Assembly: GCF_018966525.1 (NCBI RefSeq) | Contig: NZ_CP076607.1 | Location: 1,922,001-1,986,000, forward strand | Direction: 5' to 3' | Source of the DNA: Paenibacillus sophorae | GTDB lineage: Bacteria; Bacillota; Bacilli; Paenibacillales; Paenibacillaceae | DNA length: 64,000 nt | Shown: one piece after another, positions 33,261 through 40,500 of the stretch | How the letters are laid out: every line of letters begins with the position of its first letter | Numbering within the stretch: position 1 is the first letter of the stretch | The notes under the pieces: generated by a model | Seen by the model: the letters and a program-made list of their open reading frames with translations, nothing else | What the model was told of the DNA's origin: nothing | Databases searched by the model: none | Translations under genes and position numbers: made by a program

Positions 33261-33337
33261 GAACGACTCGGTACCTTAAGGAGACTTTTGCTTGCGAAAA
33301 GCGAATCGCCCCTCCGCCGATTTGGCGGAAGGGGCGA
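33261..33337. repeat. Interspersed hairpin repeat, copy A
   Basis: It shares ACGA-N2-CGGTACCT, GCTTGCG, AAGC and CTCCGC blocks in the same order and spacing with 36107-36173. The 3' half forms a very strong hairpin (AATCGCCCC/GGGGCGATT with inner CCGCC/GGCGG, 33304-33339). That hairpin may also terminate the downstream end of the secreted Ig-like gene on the minus strand. Confidence 0.6.
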
Positions 33338-33366
33338 TTTCAAGAAATATAAATGGCTTATTCTTG

Positions 33367-33837
33367 TTACTGAACGGTAAAATCAACGGTTTGAGTGGAA
33401 CCTAGTGTATAGCCATTATAGGCTACCAAGCCTGGGTCCATTATGATTTGATAACTGTTACCACTTACAAGATTTGCATCAAAAAAGAGGTTTCGTTTTT
33501 CAATACTAAAGGGGGAGCCATCTCCCAGTCTATATACACTTATCGATATCATGGATTGGGTGGTTGTATTTTTAAGATGTATGTAATTCTGATTGGTGGA
33601 TAAATTAGCGGCGACATTATGATTAAATTGAAGTTCAATATGTTGTAAACCGGAAGGCACACTCGTATTGTTAATTAATGATATACCAGGTGTTGCTGTG
33701 TCGCCACTTATTGTACATAGGTTTGCACCATTAAAGGTTAAAGTAGGGTCAGCAGCAAAAGCGGTACTTGCAAAAAAGCAGAGCATTAATAGAGAGATAA
33801 TAAAAGTACTAATTAGTTTTTTTTGTTTAATAAACAA
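33367..33837 (-). CDS. Secreted Ig-like (SbsA/Big_5-type) domain protein
   Basis: The 156-residue protein starts at TTG 33837 with GGAGT eight bases upstream. A clear signal peptide (residues 1-28, cleaved after AFA) is followed by one beta-rich domain: LQHIELQFNHNVAANL, IHLKNTTT, LFFDANLVSGNSYQI and a terminal TVDFTVQ strand. This is the pattern of SbsA Ig-like domains in surface proteins. There are no anchoring motifs, so it is probably released or held non-covalently. It lies upstream of the rhomboid gene on the same strand, suggesting a functional pair, but a hairpin separates them. Confidence 0.7.
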   Translation of the reverse strand: MFIKQKKLISTFIISLLMLCFFASTAFAADPTLTFNGANLCTISGDTATPGISLINNTSVPSGLQHIELQFNHNVAANLSTNQNYIHLKNTTTQSMISISVYRLGDGSPFSIEKRNLFFDANLVSGNSYQIIMDPGLVAYNGYTLGSTQTVDFTVQ

Positions 33838-33942
33838 TTCTTTTCACTCCTTATAAATTCATAGTTTTCAGAATCACTCGCATGCAGCTTGAAGATGTGG
33901 CATCCTTTGGACTATCCCCCCCTTTATATAAAAAGTAGGTTT

Positions 33943-33981
33943 GTTATGTTTTGTTATGTTTGATTATAACTAGTTATGTTT
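33943..33981. promoter_or_regulatory. Phased GTTATGTTT direct repeats
   Basis: GTTATGTTT occurs at 33943-33951, 33953-33961 and 33973-33981, spaced 10 and 20 bp apart, so all copies face the same side of the helix. The repeats lie about 106 bp upstream of the secreted Ig-like gene (minus) and about 190 bp upstream of spo0M (plus). The pattern suits an activator such as a response regulator. The rest of 33838-34172 is A+T-rich with no gene. Confidence 0.5.
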
Positions 33982-34089
33982 AGATGTATATTAGCATGGT
34001 TGCATAAATAGTTCAATAATCAATTTGTTGATTGACACAGATAATGTGATTAAAGGTGAGCAGAGTTCTCCTTATTAATTGTTTCTAGT

Positions 34090-34116
34090 TGAAACGAATC
34101 CACCGGATACTGCGTA
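34090..34116 (+). promoter_or_regulatory. ECF (SigW-like) promoter of spo0M
   Basis: TGAAAC (34090-34095) and CGTA (34113-34116) are separated by 17 bp. This closely matches the TGAAAC-N16-CGTA consensus of SigW. In B. subtilis spo0M is a known SigW and SigH target. The site lies 57 bp before the start codon. Confidence 0.5.
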
Positions 34117-34172
34117 ATGCATAGCATGTAAGTGATTACAAGGATGTATTATTGCGGAGGTGGAACGGGTAC

Positions 34173-34946
34173 ATGTCTATGTTCAAAAAGGTATTGGCAA
34201 GCGTCGGCATCGGGTCGGCTAAAGTAGACACTCGGCTGGAGGAGGCGCAAGTAGTGGCTGGCGGTACGCTGCGCGGGGTAGTATCCATTCGCGGAGGCCA
34301 GGTGGAGCAGCAAATTGACGCGATTTACATTTATGTAAAGACTCAGTACGAGAAAGAAGAAAATGATAAAAAGGTAACCCGCGAAGCAGAAATAGCACGG
34401 ATCCTCATTACGGAGGGATTCTTGCTGCAGGCAGAGGAAGTTCGGGAAATTCCATTTGAACTTACCGTCCCTGAGCGTACACCCGTATCGTACCGCCATA
34501 CACCGGTATGGCTGATGACGGGGCTGGATATCAAGATGGCGCTGGACCCAAGCGACCATGATTATCTAGAGGTACTGCCGAGCGATAACATGCAGGTGAT
34601 ATTCGGCGCGCTGGATAAGCTGGGCTTCAGGCTGCGTGAGGTGACCAATGAGTATGCTCCCCGTCTTGGCGCAGGCTTGCCTTTCGTACAGGAGTTCGAG
34701 TATGTGCCGACCCGCGAGTTTCGCGGCGCTCTGGATGAGCTTGAAGTGATGTTCTTTCCGCAGGGCGACGATCTGGAGATGTATATCCAGATTGACCGCA
34801 GAGCTCGCGGACTGGGAGGATTCTTGGCAGAAGCGATAGGTACGGACGAGAGCTTTATCCGCTTTACCTTGACCGGTAATGAGCTCCGCCGCGGCGTACA
34901 AGAGGTGTCCAGCCAATTGCATCAGTTCATCTCCCATTATAGCTAA
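34173..34946 (+). CDS. spo0M: Sporulation-control protein Spo0M
   Basis: The 257-residue protein starts at ATG 34173 after GGAGGTGG; TTG 34152 would precede the ribosome site. It has the arrestin-like Spo0M fold, with ASVGIGSAKVDTRL, AGGTLRGVVSIRGG and a C-terminal DRRARGLGGFLAEAIG block, and the family length (about 258). Spo0M influences entry into sporulation and cell division in Bacillus. It is monocistronic, with an ECF-type promoter upstream and a strong terminator. Confidence 0.95.
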   Translation: MSMFKKVLASVGIGSAKVDTRLEEAQVVAGGTLRGVVSIRGGQVEQQIDAIYIYVKTQYEKEENDKKVTREAEIARILITEGFLLQAEEVREIPFELTVPERTPVSYRHTPVWLMTGLDIKMALDPSDHDYLEVLPSDNMQVIFGALDKLGFRLREVTNEYAPRLGAGLPFVQEFEYVPTREFRGALDELEVMFFPQGDDLEMYIQIDRRARGLGGFLAEAIGTDESFIRFTLTGNELRRGVQEVSSQLHQFISHYS

Positions 34947-34983
34947 TATTGAACGTAGAGCATGTCTTACTTCCATATCAAGA

Positions 34984-35054
34984 GCACCCATAGAATAGGC
35001 ATCGGATAACCCTCATGGTTAATTCGATGAAATTCTAGCGGGTGCGTTTTTTTA
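34984..35054 (+). terminator. Terminator of spo0M
   Basis: GCACCC/GGGTGC and TAGAAT/ATTCTA arms with internal pairings are followed by seven T. Confidence 0.75.
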
Positions 35055-35147
35055 TGCCTAAGCAAAAGGACAGAACCAATAGGCGAAAGCACTTCCGCTG
35101 ATATAGATAAGGCATATATTAGTGTAGAAAATGAAGGAGGGATAGCG

Positions 35148-35231
35148 ATGAGTGGTTATGCAGGATACACCTCTGCTACTGTGATCTTAGTGCTTTACAT
35201 TCTGTTGGTAATTGTTCTGAAGACATTCTAA
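35148..35231 (+). CDS. YjcZ-type small sporulation membrane peptide
   Basis: A 27-residue peptide begins MSGYAGYTSATVILVLYILL and ends VIVLKTF. It follows a strong GAAGGAGG eight bases before ATG 35148. A Gly/Tyr-rich head with one hydrophobic helix is the pattern of the YjcZ family of sporulation peptides. It was too short for routine gene finding. It stands alone between spo0M and a convergent gene. Confidence 0.75.
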   Translation: MSGYAGYTSATVILVLYILLVIVLKTF

Positions 35232-35243
35232 GATGTACGTGCT

Positions 35244-35281
35244 TAAAAAGTAAGAGCCTACTTGACCGTGTAGGCTCTTAC
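35244..35281 (-). terminator. Terminator between YjcZ-type gene and Sm-like gene
   Basis: A perfect 12-bp stem GTAAGAGCCTAC/GTAGGCTCTTAC is followed by a T run on the minus strand. It may also stop plus-strand transcription. Confidence 0.85.
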
Positions 35282-35287
35282 TAGAGG

Positions 35288-35596
35288 TTATGTGTACAAC
35301 AAAGTGATGACAAGCAGTTCATAAAGAACAAGGGTTAGAATAGCTTCATCATACGGATTATAGAAAGCACGATTTCCCCCATGCCTTGGAACTGCCAAAT
35401 GCAAGAAGCCCCTCTCACAATTCACGATTCTCCCCGTGACCACTTGACCGTCGATTGTTTCAATCCTGACATATTGATTTGTATGTTGTCTGCATATATT
35501 GTGCAAATGGCTTCTAATGGATTTTAAGTTCTGCATTAGATTGCTGTCTGCTTGATATATTACTTTTTGTTGAGGACCTCCCATTTGAATACTCAT
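35288..35596 (-). CDS. Small Sm-like-fold protein, unknown
   Basis: The 102-residue product starts at ATG 35596 behind GGGAGGTGGTGAT. The centre, YVRIETIDGQVVTGRIVN and the following GFLHLAVP, resembles an LSm/Sm-like beta-barrel strand pair. A hydrophobic C-terminal segment, ILTLVLYELLVITLLYT, could insert in a membrane. I do not recognise a named family. Its neighbours (spo0M, a YjcZ-type peptide) suggest a spore-related role, which is only positional. Confidence 0.65.
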   Translation of the reverse strand: MSIQMGGPQQKVIYQADSNLMQNLKSIRSHLHNICRQHTNQYVRIETIDGQVVTGRIVNCERGFLHLAVPRHGGNRAFYNPYDEAILTLVLYELLVITLLYT

Positions 35597-35635
35597 AGTA
35601 TCACCACCTCCCTTTGCAACTAACACATAATATGC

Positions 35636-36037
35636 CTATTGCAGGTACGTGGTTCGTTCCGTTCGCTGAACATTCACCGCTTTAGGTTGTTTTGAAAACA
35701 GATTTGTAAATGTAATAGTGTAGTTGTGATAGGGAGGGTTATGTGCTCCTTCAAAGGTCGTTACTTTTAAAGTAGCCTCCCAGTAATATTGGCCTTGTTC
35801 CAATCTTTTGATCTCAACCAATTTGTCGACCATGAACTGTCTGTCATCATCGTACCCAGCAAGGACTTTGCCGATTGGGTCGAACAAAGACCAGATAAAC
35901 GCGTCCCTCAGGACGTCGCACTGTAATTGAATGTCCTCTTGGGGGGCGTTAACTGATTCTGATGCAAAGATCTGGGGCGGGGCATATAAAGAGAGGAGAG
36001 AAGCGAGAAGAAAAGCTGCCAATCTTTTATGCATCAT
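35636..36037 (-). CDS. Secreted protein, possibly DUF3888-like
   Basis: The 133-residue protein has a signal peptide (residues 1-25, ending IFAS) after GGAGG eight bases upstream of ATG 36037. The mature part starts with an amphipathic LRDAFIWSLFDPIGKVLAGY segment and ends with YTITFTNLFSKQPKAVNVQR. This recalls the DUF3888 family of small secreted Bacillus proteins, but the match is by eye only. It sits 39 bp upstream of the Sm-like gene on the same strand, so the two may be cotranscribed. Confidence 0.65.
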   Translation of the reverse strand: MMHKRLAAFLLASLLSLYAPPQIFASESVNAPQEDIQLQCDVLRDAFIWSLFDPIGKVLAGYDDDRQFMVDKLVEIKRLEQGQYYWEATLKVTTFEGAHNPPYHNYTITFTNLFSKQPKAVNVQRTERTTYLQ

Positions 36038-36106
36038 GGTCTTTACCTCCTTTGACGGAGTTATTTTACTCTTGCCGTTTTAATACTATCCAAACAGCTT
36101 GTCAAA

Positions 36107-36173
36107 GGACGATGCGGTACCTGGAGGGGGCTTTAGCTTGCGGCAAGCAAAAGCCTCTCCGCGTTCAGCGGCG
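36107..36173. repeat. Interspersed hairpin repeat, copy B
   Basis: This is the second copy of the element at 33261-33337. Here the core GGCTTT-A-GCTTGC and CAAGC-A-AAAGCC arms form a near-perfect hairpin, followed by CCGC/GCGG. It lies in the 269-bp gap before the radical SAM gene. Confidence 0.6.
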
Positions 36174-36306
36174 GTCTTGTCCTGTGCTGGCCTCCGTATT
36201 TGGCGGCGGCTTGCTGAGCCTGGGCCTCATGAAGTATAGTTCTCCGCATTTTCGGCTATCCTTCCATGCTATACTTAAGTAAATGGTTTTATATGGAAGG
36301 TGACGC

Positions 36307-37584
36307 ATGAGGAAAAAGATTCTGCTGATTCAGCCGGAGAACGAGAAAATCAACCGGTTCAGAAGGAAGCAGTTTAACAACTTTGTCCAGATCACGATGC
36401 CTTATTTGGCGGGATTCATTGATGAGAGCAAGTATCAGATTACGCTTGTAGATGAGTACCGGCAAAAAATCCCTTTTCGCCGCATGTTTGATCTGGTAGC
36501 CATCACAGTGAATACGCCGAACGCCTACCATTGTTACCAAATCGGGGAGAAGTTCCGGGTAAAAGGGGCTAAGGTGGTCATGGGAGGACCGCATGTTACG
36601 CTGCTTCCGGAAGAGGCTTCCGGGCACTGCGACAGCATCCTGATCGGTGAAGCGGAGGAGACATGGCCGGAATTTCTGGAGGATTTCCATAAAGGAAAGG
36701 AACGGGCTGTGTATCGCTCGGAGAGTATGCCGGACCTGAAGAGCATCCCTTTGCCGAGATGGGATCTCTTAAAGAGAAACAGGCTGATGAAGGGCGCGGT
36801 GTTCGCGACCCGGGGATGCCCTTACCGCTGCGCCTACTGCAATCTGAAGCAAATTTACCACGACCGCTTCCGCGCCCGTCCAATCCCGGAAGTTATTCGC
36901 GAAATCTCGCTGTTGAAATCGAAGTTTTTCGTCTTTTGGGATGATAATTTCTTTGCGGATAAAGCTCATGCCATCGAGCTGATGGAGAGTCTAAAGCCCT
37001 TGGGCAAAAAATGGGCGGCGCAGGTGACGCTCGCCGACTGCAATGACGATGAACTGCTGAAGAGGGCGATGGAAGCCGGCTGTCTGTATCTGTTTGTGGG
37101 GCTCGAGTCCTTCTCGCCATCCGCATTGCGGGGCGTCAACAAAGGGATCAACCGTGTTCATTCGTACCGTGAAATCATCCAAAAGCTGCACAAGCACAAA
37201 ATCATGATCCAGGCCGGCATTGTATTCGGCTTTGACGAGGATACTCCGGCAACCTTCCGGCATACGCTGGAGGCCTGCGAGGAACTGGGGATCGATGGGG
37301 TTACCGTTAGCCTGCTTACGCCGCTCCCCCGAACACCTGTATATACTGGAATGAAGCAGGAACAGCGGCTGCTGAATGAAGACTGGAGTCTGTACAACGG
37401 CAAGACGGACGTCGTGTTCAATCCCCGGAATATGACTTCGGAGCAACTGTTCGAGGGATATCTCTACTTTCGCCGCCGCTTCTATTCGCTGCCATCTTTT
37501 ATCCGACGGATGCGGGTTTCAAGGACGCATCTCTTTTATAATTTTATTATAAACCTGGGATACCGATTGGCCCTCAAGCGTTAA
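36307..37584 (+). CDS. B12-binding-domain radical SAM protein
   Basis: The 425-residue protein has an N-terminal cobalamin-binding-like domain (ILLIQPENEK, then VVMGGPHVTLLPEE) and the radical SAM cluster site CPYRCAYC (Cys171, 175, 178). Later strands WDDNFFADK and FGFDEDTPATFRHTLEAC are typical of the B12-radical SAM class that includes methyltransferases and ring-forming enzymes. GGAAGGTGACGC precedes ATG 36307. It stands alone with a terminator. The substrate cannot be inferred. Confidence 0.92.
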   Translation: MRKKILLIQPENEKINRFRRKQFNNFVQITMPYLAGFIDESKYQITLVDEYRQKIPFRRMFDLVAITVNTPNAYHCYQIGEKFRVKGAKVVMGGPHVTLLPEEASGHCDSILIGEAEETWPEFLEDFHKGKERAVYRSESMPDLKSIPLPRWDLLKRNRLMKGAVFATRGCPYRCAYCNLKQIYHDRFRARPIPEVIREISLLKSKFFVFWDDNFFADKAHAIELMESLKPLGKKWAAQVTLADCNDDELLKRAMEAGCLYLFVGLESFSPSALRGVNKGINRVHSYREIIQKLHKHKIMIQAGIVFGFDEDTPATFRHTLEACEELGIDGVTVSLLTPLPRTPVYTGMKQEQRLLNEDWSLYNGKTDVVFNPRNMTSEQLFEGYLYFRRRFYSLPSFIRRMRVSRTHLFYNFIINLGYRLALKR

Positions 37585-37588
37585 GCGG

Positions 37589-37622
37589 GAAGTCCGAGTC
37601 CGCATAAGCTGCGGGCTTTTTT
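37589..37622 (+). terminator. Terminator of the radical SAM gene
   Basis: AAGTCCG/CGGGCTT arms with an inner CGCA/TGCG stem are followed by a T run. Confidence 0.7.
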
Positions 37623-37693
37623 GCGTTGATTTTAATATATCGTTACGCCTGTAAGGAGAAGTGCTTGGATTGTGGGCTAACTAGAGAGCTGAG

Positions 37694-37822
37694 CGGGAAA
37701 AAGCGGAGCTTATCAGAGCCAAAACCGGGTATCCACGCGAATAAAAGGGGTTTTCTCCCTCTTAATAGAAGCAATTCCTTAGAATAGGCCCTTTTCTCAG
37801 AAATAAGATGGAGCTTTTCCCG
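37694..37822. repeat. Intergenic segment bounded by inverted CGGGAAAAGC motifs
   Basis: The gene-free stretch 37623-37950 contains CGGGAAAAAGC at 37694-37704 and its near-complement GCTTTTCCCG at 37813-37822. A further CGGGAGCTTTTCC follows near 37860. The sequence between them is low-complexity and non-coding. It looks like a genus-type intergenic repeat cluster rather than a promoter region. Confidence 0.4.
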
Positions 37823-37950
37823 TTTGTTACTCTGAATACGTCCCCGAGGGGAGGATAAACGGGAGCTTTTCCAGTCTAATTTCTAAAAAAAGCGAACGAA
37901 AAATCCGGTACCCTCCAATATAGAGTGTAAGACCGAAGGGGGAATGGCGG

Positions 37951-38532
37951 ATGAATCATCCAAAACAAGATTCGGAGCTCGCAGCGCTTGTGCTTGCCGG
38001 CAGCCATGAAGCGTACAGCGAGCTGTATGAAAGAACAATAACCGAGGTGTATCGAACCGTCCGTTTCCTCATTGGCGAGTCATCCGATACGGATGATGTC
38101 GTCCAGGAGATTTACATTCAGATGTACCGGTCTCTTGGACAGTATGACACGACGCGGCCTTTTCGTCCGTGGCTGATGGGAGTGGTCATGCGGCAAATCC
38201 GGGCATACCGGAGAAAGAGGTGGAATCATATCCGCCTGATTAAAAAAGCGCAGCATAGCATCACCCTGGATCACGATTTTTCGGGGGAAGTGGTGGACAA
38301 AGTATCGTACCGCCCCCTGATTGCAAGCGTGGAACGCCTTCCGTTCAAGCTTAAGCAGGTCGTGATTCTGCACTATTTGAACGAGTACTCCCAGGAGGAA
38401 ATCGCGGATACGCTGGGCATCCCTCTCGGAACGGTAAAATCCCGTATTCACGCCGCTTTAACGAAGCTGCGCAGCAAGCGAAGCAGCGAGATTTTGCTTA
38501 GGGGAAAGGTGGAGGATTTACATGAAGCTTGA
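37951..38532 (+). CDS. ECF-type sigma-70 family RNA polymerase sigma factor
   Basis: The 193-residue protein has region 2 (ELYERTITEVYRTVRFLIGE, then DDVVQEIYIQMYRSL) and region 4 (LPFKLKQVVILHYLNEYSQEEIADTLGIPLGTVKSRIHAAL, read in consecutive blocks). This is the minimal architecture of an extracytoplasmic-function sigma factor. GAAGGGGG precedes ATG 37951. Its last 11 bases overlap the downstream membrane-protein gene, a standard sigma/anti-sigma arrangement. The target promoters and the signal are unknown. Confidence 0.93.
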   Translation: MNHPKQDSELAALVLAGSHEAYSELYERTITEVYRTVRFLIGESSDTDDVVQEIYIQMYRSLGQYDTTRPFRPWLMGVVMRQIRAYRRKRWNHIRLIKKAQHSITLDHDFSGEVVDKVSYRPLIASVERLPFKLKQVVILHYLNEYSQEEIADTLGIPLGTVKSRIHAALTKLRSKRSSEILLRGKVEDLHEA

Positions 38533-39274
38533 GCAAGAGCTGCGAGAGGCATTGCGGGAAGAAAGCAGGGGCTGGACGGCTTCGCTGGAACTGAAGGACA
38601 GAATACTTAATTTTGAAATCGGGAAAACGGAGGGGAAAAGAATGAAAAAATGGATCGTGGCAGGCATTCTGGCCGCCGTGCTGCTTGTGCCTACGGGAGC
38701 TTATGCCGGGTACCATTATCTGGCGGACTCCATATACGGCTCGCAGGAGCGGATTGAGCAATTCGGCGGTACCCAGCAGCAGTATGAACACCTTGAAGCG
38801 AAACTCCAGGCAGCGAAACAGAGCTTTGACCCGCAGGAGTTCGCCAAGCTGATGGGCCTGCTTAAAGAATTGGGCGATTATAATCTGAAAATGGCCGATG
38901 ACAAGGGAGTGCTGCATCCCGAGCGGCTAAGTTCCGGAGATCGGGAAGCATATAAGAAGCTGCTCGCGGAGCTGGAGCCTTATTTTGAGAAGCTGAATGC
39001 GGGGGGAGCCGCGAAGGAAACTGGGCAACAGGCGGACAATGTGAAATTTTGGGATGATCTTCTTGTTCAAGCGAAGCAAAAACTCGACAAAGTAGATTTC
39101 GTCAAAGTCAAAGGGATTATCGGCGGGATTCAAAAGCTGGAAGCTCAAGCAATTGGACCGGACGGCCGCGTTCATGCGTTTACGAAAGAGGAGGCGGAGC
39201 AATTGAAGGAATTGATCCGGCAGTTGGAGCCCTACCAAGATCAACTGGGGATTATGCTGAAGCCGATGAAGTAA
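38522..39274 (+). CDS. Membrane-anchored anti-sigma factor, DUF3600-like
   Basis: The 250-residue product starts at ATG 38522 within the sigma gene; AAAGGTGGAG lies upstream. Residues 1-40 are a cytoplasmic helical segment that would bind sigma. Residues 42-60 (WIVAGILAAVLLVPTGAYA) span the membrane, and about 190 helical, Lys/Glu-rich residues lie outside. This resembles DUF3600 anti-sigma factors of Bacillus. Two similar internal helical units (DPQEFAKLMGLLKELG and DFVKVKGIIGGIQKLE, each followed by a LEPY segment) suggest a duplicated sensor domain. Confidence 0.82.
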   Translation: MKLEQELREALREESRGWTASLELKDRILNFEIGKTEGKRMKKWIVAGILAAVLLVPTGAYAGYHYLADSIYGSQERIEQFGGTQQQYEHLEAKLQAAKQSFDPQEFAKLMGLLKELGDYNLKMADDKGVLHPERLSSGDREAYKKLLAELEPYFEKLNAGGAAKETGQQADNVKFWDDLLVQAKQKLDKVDFVKVKGIIGGIQKLEAQAIGPDGRVHAFTKEEAEQLKELIRQLEPYQDQLGIMLKPMK

Positions 39275-39294
39275 TCTTGAGGGAATAACCGGTA

Positions 39295-39394
39295 TGGCAA
39301 TGAGGCCGGCTTTATACGAATCTCAGTCAATCTCATTGCCAACCCCGGCATTTCAAGGCTGTCCCGTGAGTCATGAACATGACCGGGGGACAGC
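39295..39394. other. Two tandem hairpins between anti-sigma and cupin genes
   Basis: TGGCAATGAG/CTCATTGCCA arms at 39295-39341 and GGCTGTCCC/GGGGACAGCC arms at 39357-39394 form two stems. Neither has a T run. They lie between convergent genes and may slow or process transcripts. Confidence 0.45.
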
Positions 39395-39481
39395 CCGTTC
39401 GTTGTTCCTTATAAAGGAGGCTTTAATCAGGCAAACGCTCGGCCACAATGCATACGGCCTGTAAGCCGCCGGTCCAGAGGA

Positions 39482-39823
39482 TCAGATGTTCTGCGCGTAT
39501 TGCTCGCCCGGGATGTTGATCAACGTCACATACAAACTCGAATTGGAGCCTTCGCCGCTTCGGTAAGAGAAATCTTCATCCCCTGATATCTGAACCACAT
39601 CGCCTTGCGATACGGAGATTTCTCGTCCATCGGCTGTTACTACTCCGCCGCCTTCAAGTAGGAGAATATACACGCTGGCTCCGGGATGCTTGTGAACGGG
39701 CAATTGCTGCCCCGGTCCAAAGTTCAAGACAAAAACCGTATGCTTATCTTCTTTAAATACAACGCGCTTGGTGAATCGGTCCGCCTGATATTCCTGAAAT
39801 TGAACAAGCTCTTTCTTTTCCAT
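39482..39823 (-). CDS. Cupin domain protein
   Basis: The 113-residue single-domain cupin has motif 1 (FGPGQQLPVHKHPGASVYILLLEGGG, two metal-binding histidines plus Glu) and motif 2 with GDVVQISGDEDF. Motif 2 lacks the usual final histidine, so metal binding may be partial. GGAGAGTGA lies upstream of ATG 39823. The gene immediately upstream on the same strand is a broken V4R-domain gene, so the operon may once have coupled a ligand sensor to this cupin. Confidence 0.85.
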   Translation of the reverse strand: MEKKELVQFQEYQADRFTKRVVFKEDKHTVFVLNFGPGQQLPVHKHPGASVYILLLEGGGVVTADGREISVSQGDVVQISGDEDFSYRSGEGSNSSLYVTLINIPGEQYAQNI

Positions 39824-39861
39824 TTGAAATCACTCTCCTTGTTTTGAATTAAATCAGGCTT

Positions 39862-40175
39862 TTACAGCCGGATTTCGTATTCGCAGAACTCGTCGCCGTT
39901 CACATTGCATTTGACTTCTCTGGCATGAGCTTTCTTGCTGAAAATTTTGCCTAACGCGCCTTCCATAATCGAGCCTTCCAGGTCGCATACCATGCTTTCT
40001 TCCAGGATGGGAAGTCCCTTATAGAGCAATCCTCGACGGCGATGCGCATCTTATCGTAGTCTTGGCTGACTATATTCGCGGCTCTCCGATTTGCAGTTCC
40101 CGAAAGCAGTCAAGCAACTCATCCATGCTGTGGACCAGCAGGCTTTCGCCGATTTTTCTGCCGATAATTAGTCAA
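39862..40175 (-). pseudogene. V4R-domain protein remnant, multiple frameshifts
   Basis: Three minus-strand pieces in different frames line up as one protein. They are IIGRKIGESLLVHSMDELLD plus CFRELQIGEP, then VSQDYDKMRIAVEDCS, then LPILEESMVCDLEGSIMEGA followed by KCNVNGDEFCEYEIRL and stop at 39862. The last piece, with its CNVNGDEFCEYE ending, is the signature end of 4-vinyl-reductase (V4R) domains, which bind small hydrophobic ligands. At least two frame changes and a missing N-terminus make it non-functional. AGAAGGGG near 40181 may be its old ribosome site. Confidence 0.65.
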
Positions 40176-40500
40176 TCCCCTTCTAAAATTAAGGACTGTA
40201 TCGGGTAATAATTAGATTGTATAAGAATCAGAAAGACGGCTAGTGATTTCAATCACAAAATTTTCAATCGAATCGTGAAAGGCTTGTATTGTTCTGTTGT
40301 TCCCTGTTCAGGGTCCCCGTCCAAAGTGGTAGAGCATTTTCCGGTACGAATCCCAAGCGCATATAAAAACCCCGGGAGGTTCGCACCTCTTGCGGAGCAA
40401 GACTGAAAATAACTGGAAATCGCAGTTGTGAAGCGATAAGATAGAAGTGCTGGAATTGTATATCAACTTGGAAAATCAATGAATTGGGGGCGTCACACAA
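40176..40500. other. Intergenic region upstream of rpiB-like gene, possible acetyltransferase scrap
   Basis: No intact gene is seen. On the minus strand about 40264-40410 encodes TSRGFYMRLGFVPENALPLW, which resembles the C-terminal turn of GNAT acetyltransferases, but nothing upstream supports it. The segment also carries the upstream region of the isomerase gene; GGGGGCGTC at 40486-40494 is its ribosome site. Confidence 0.25.
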
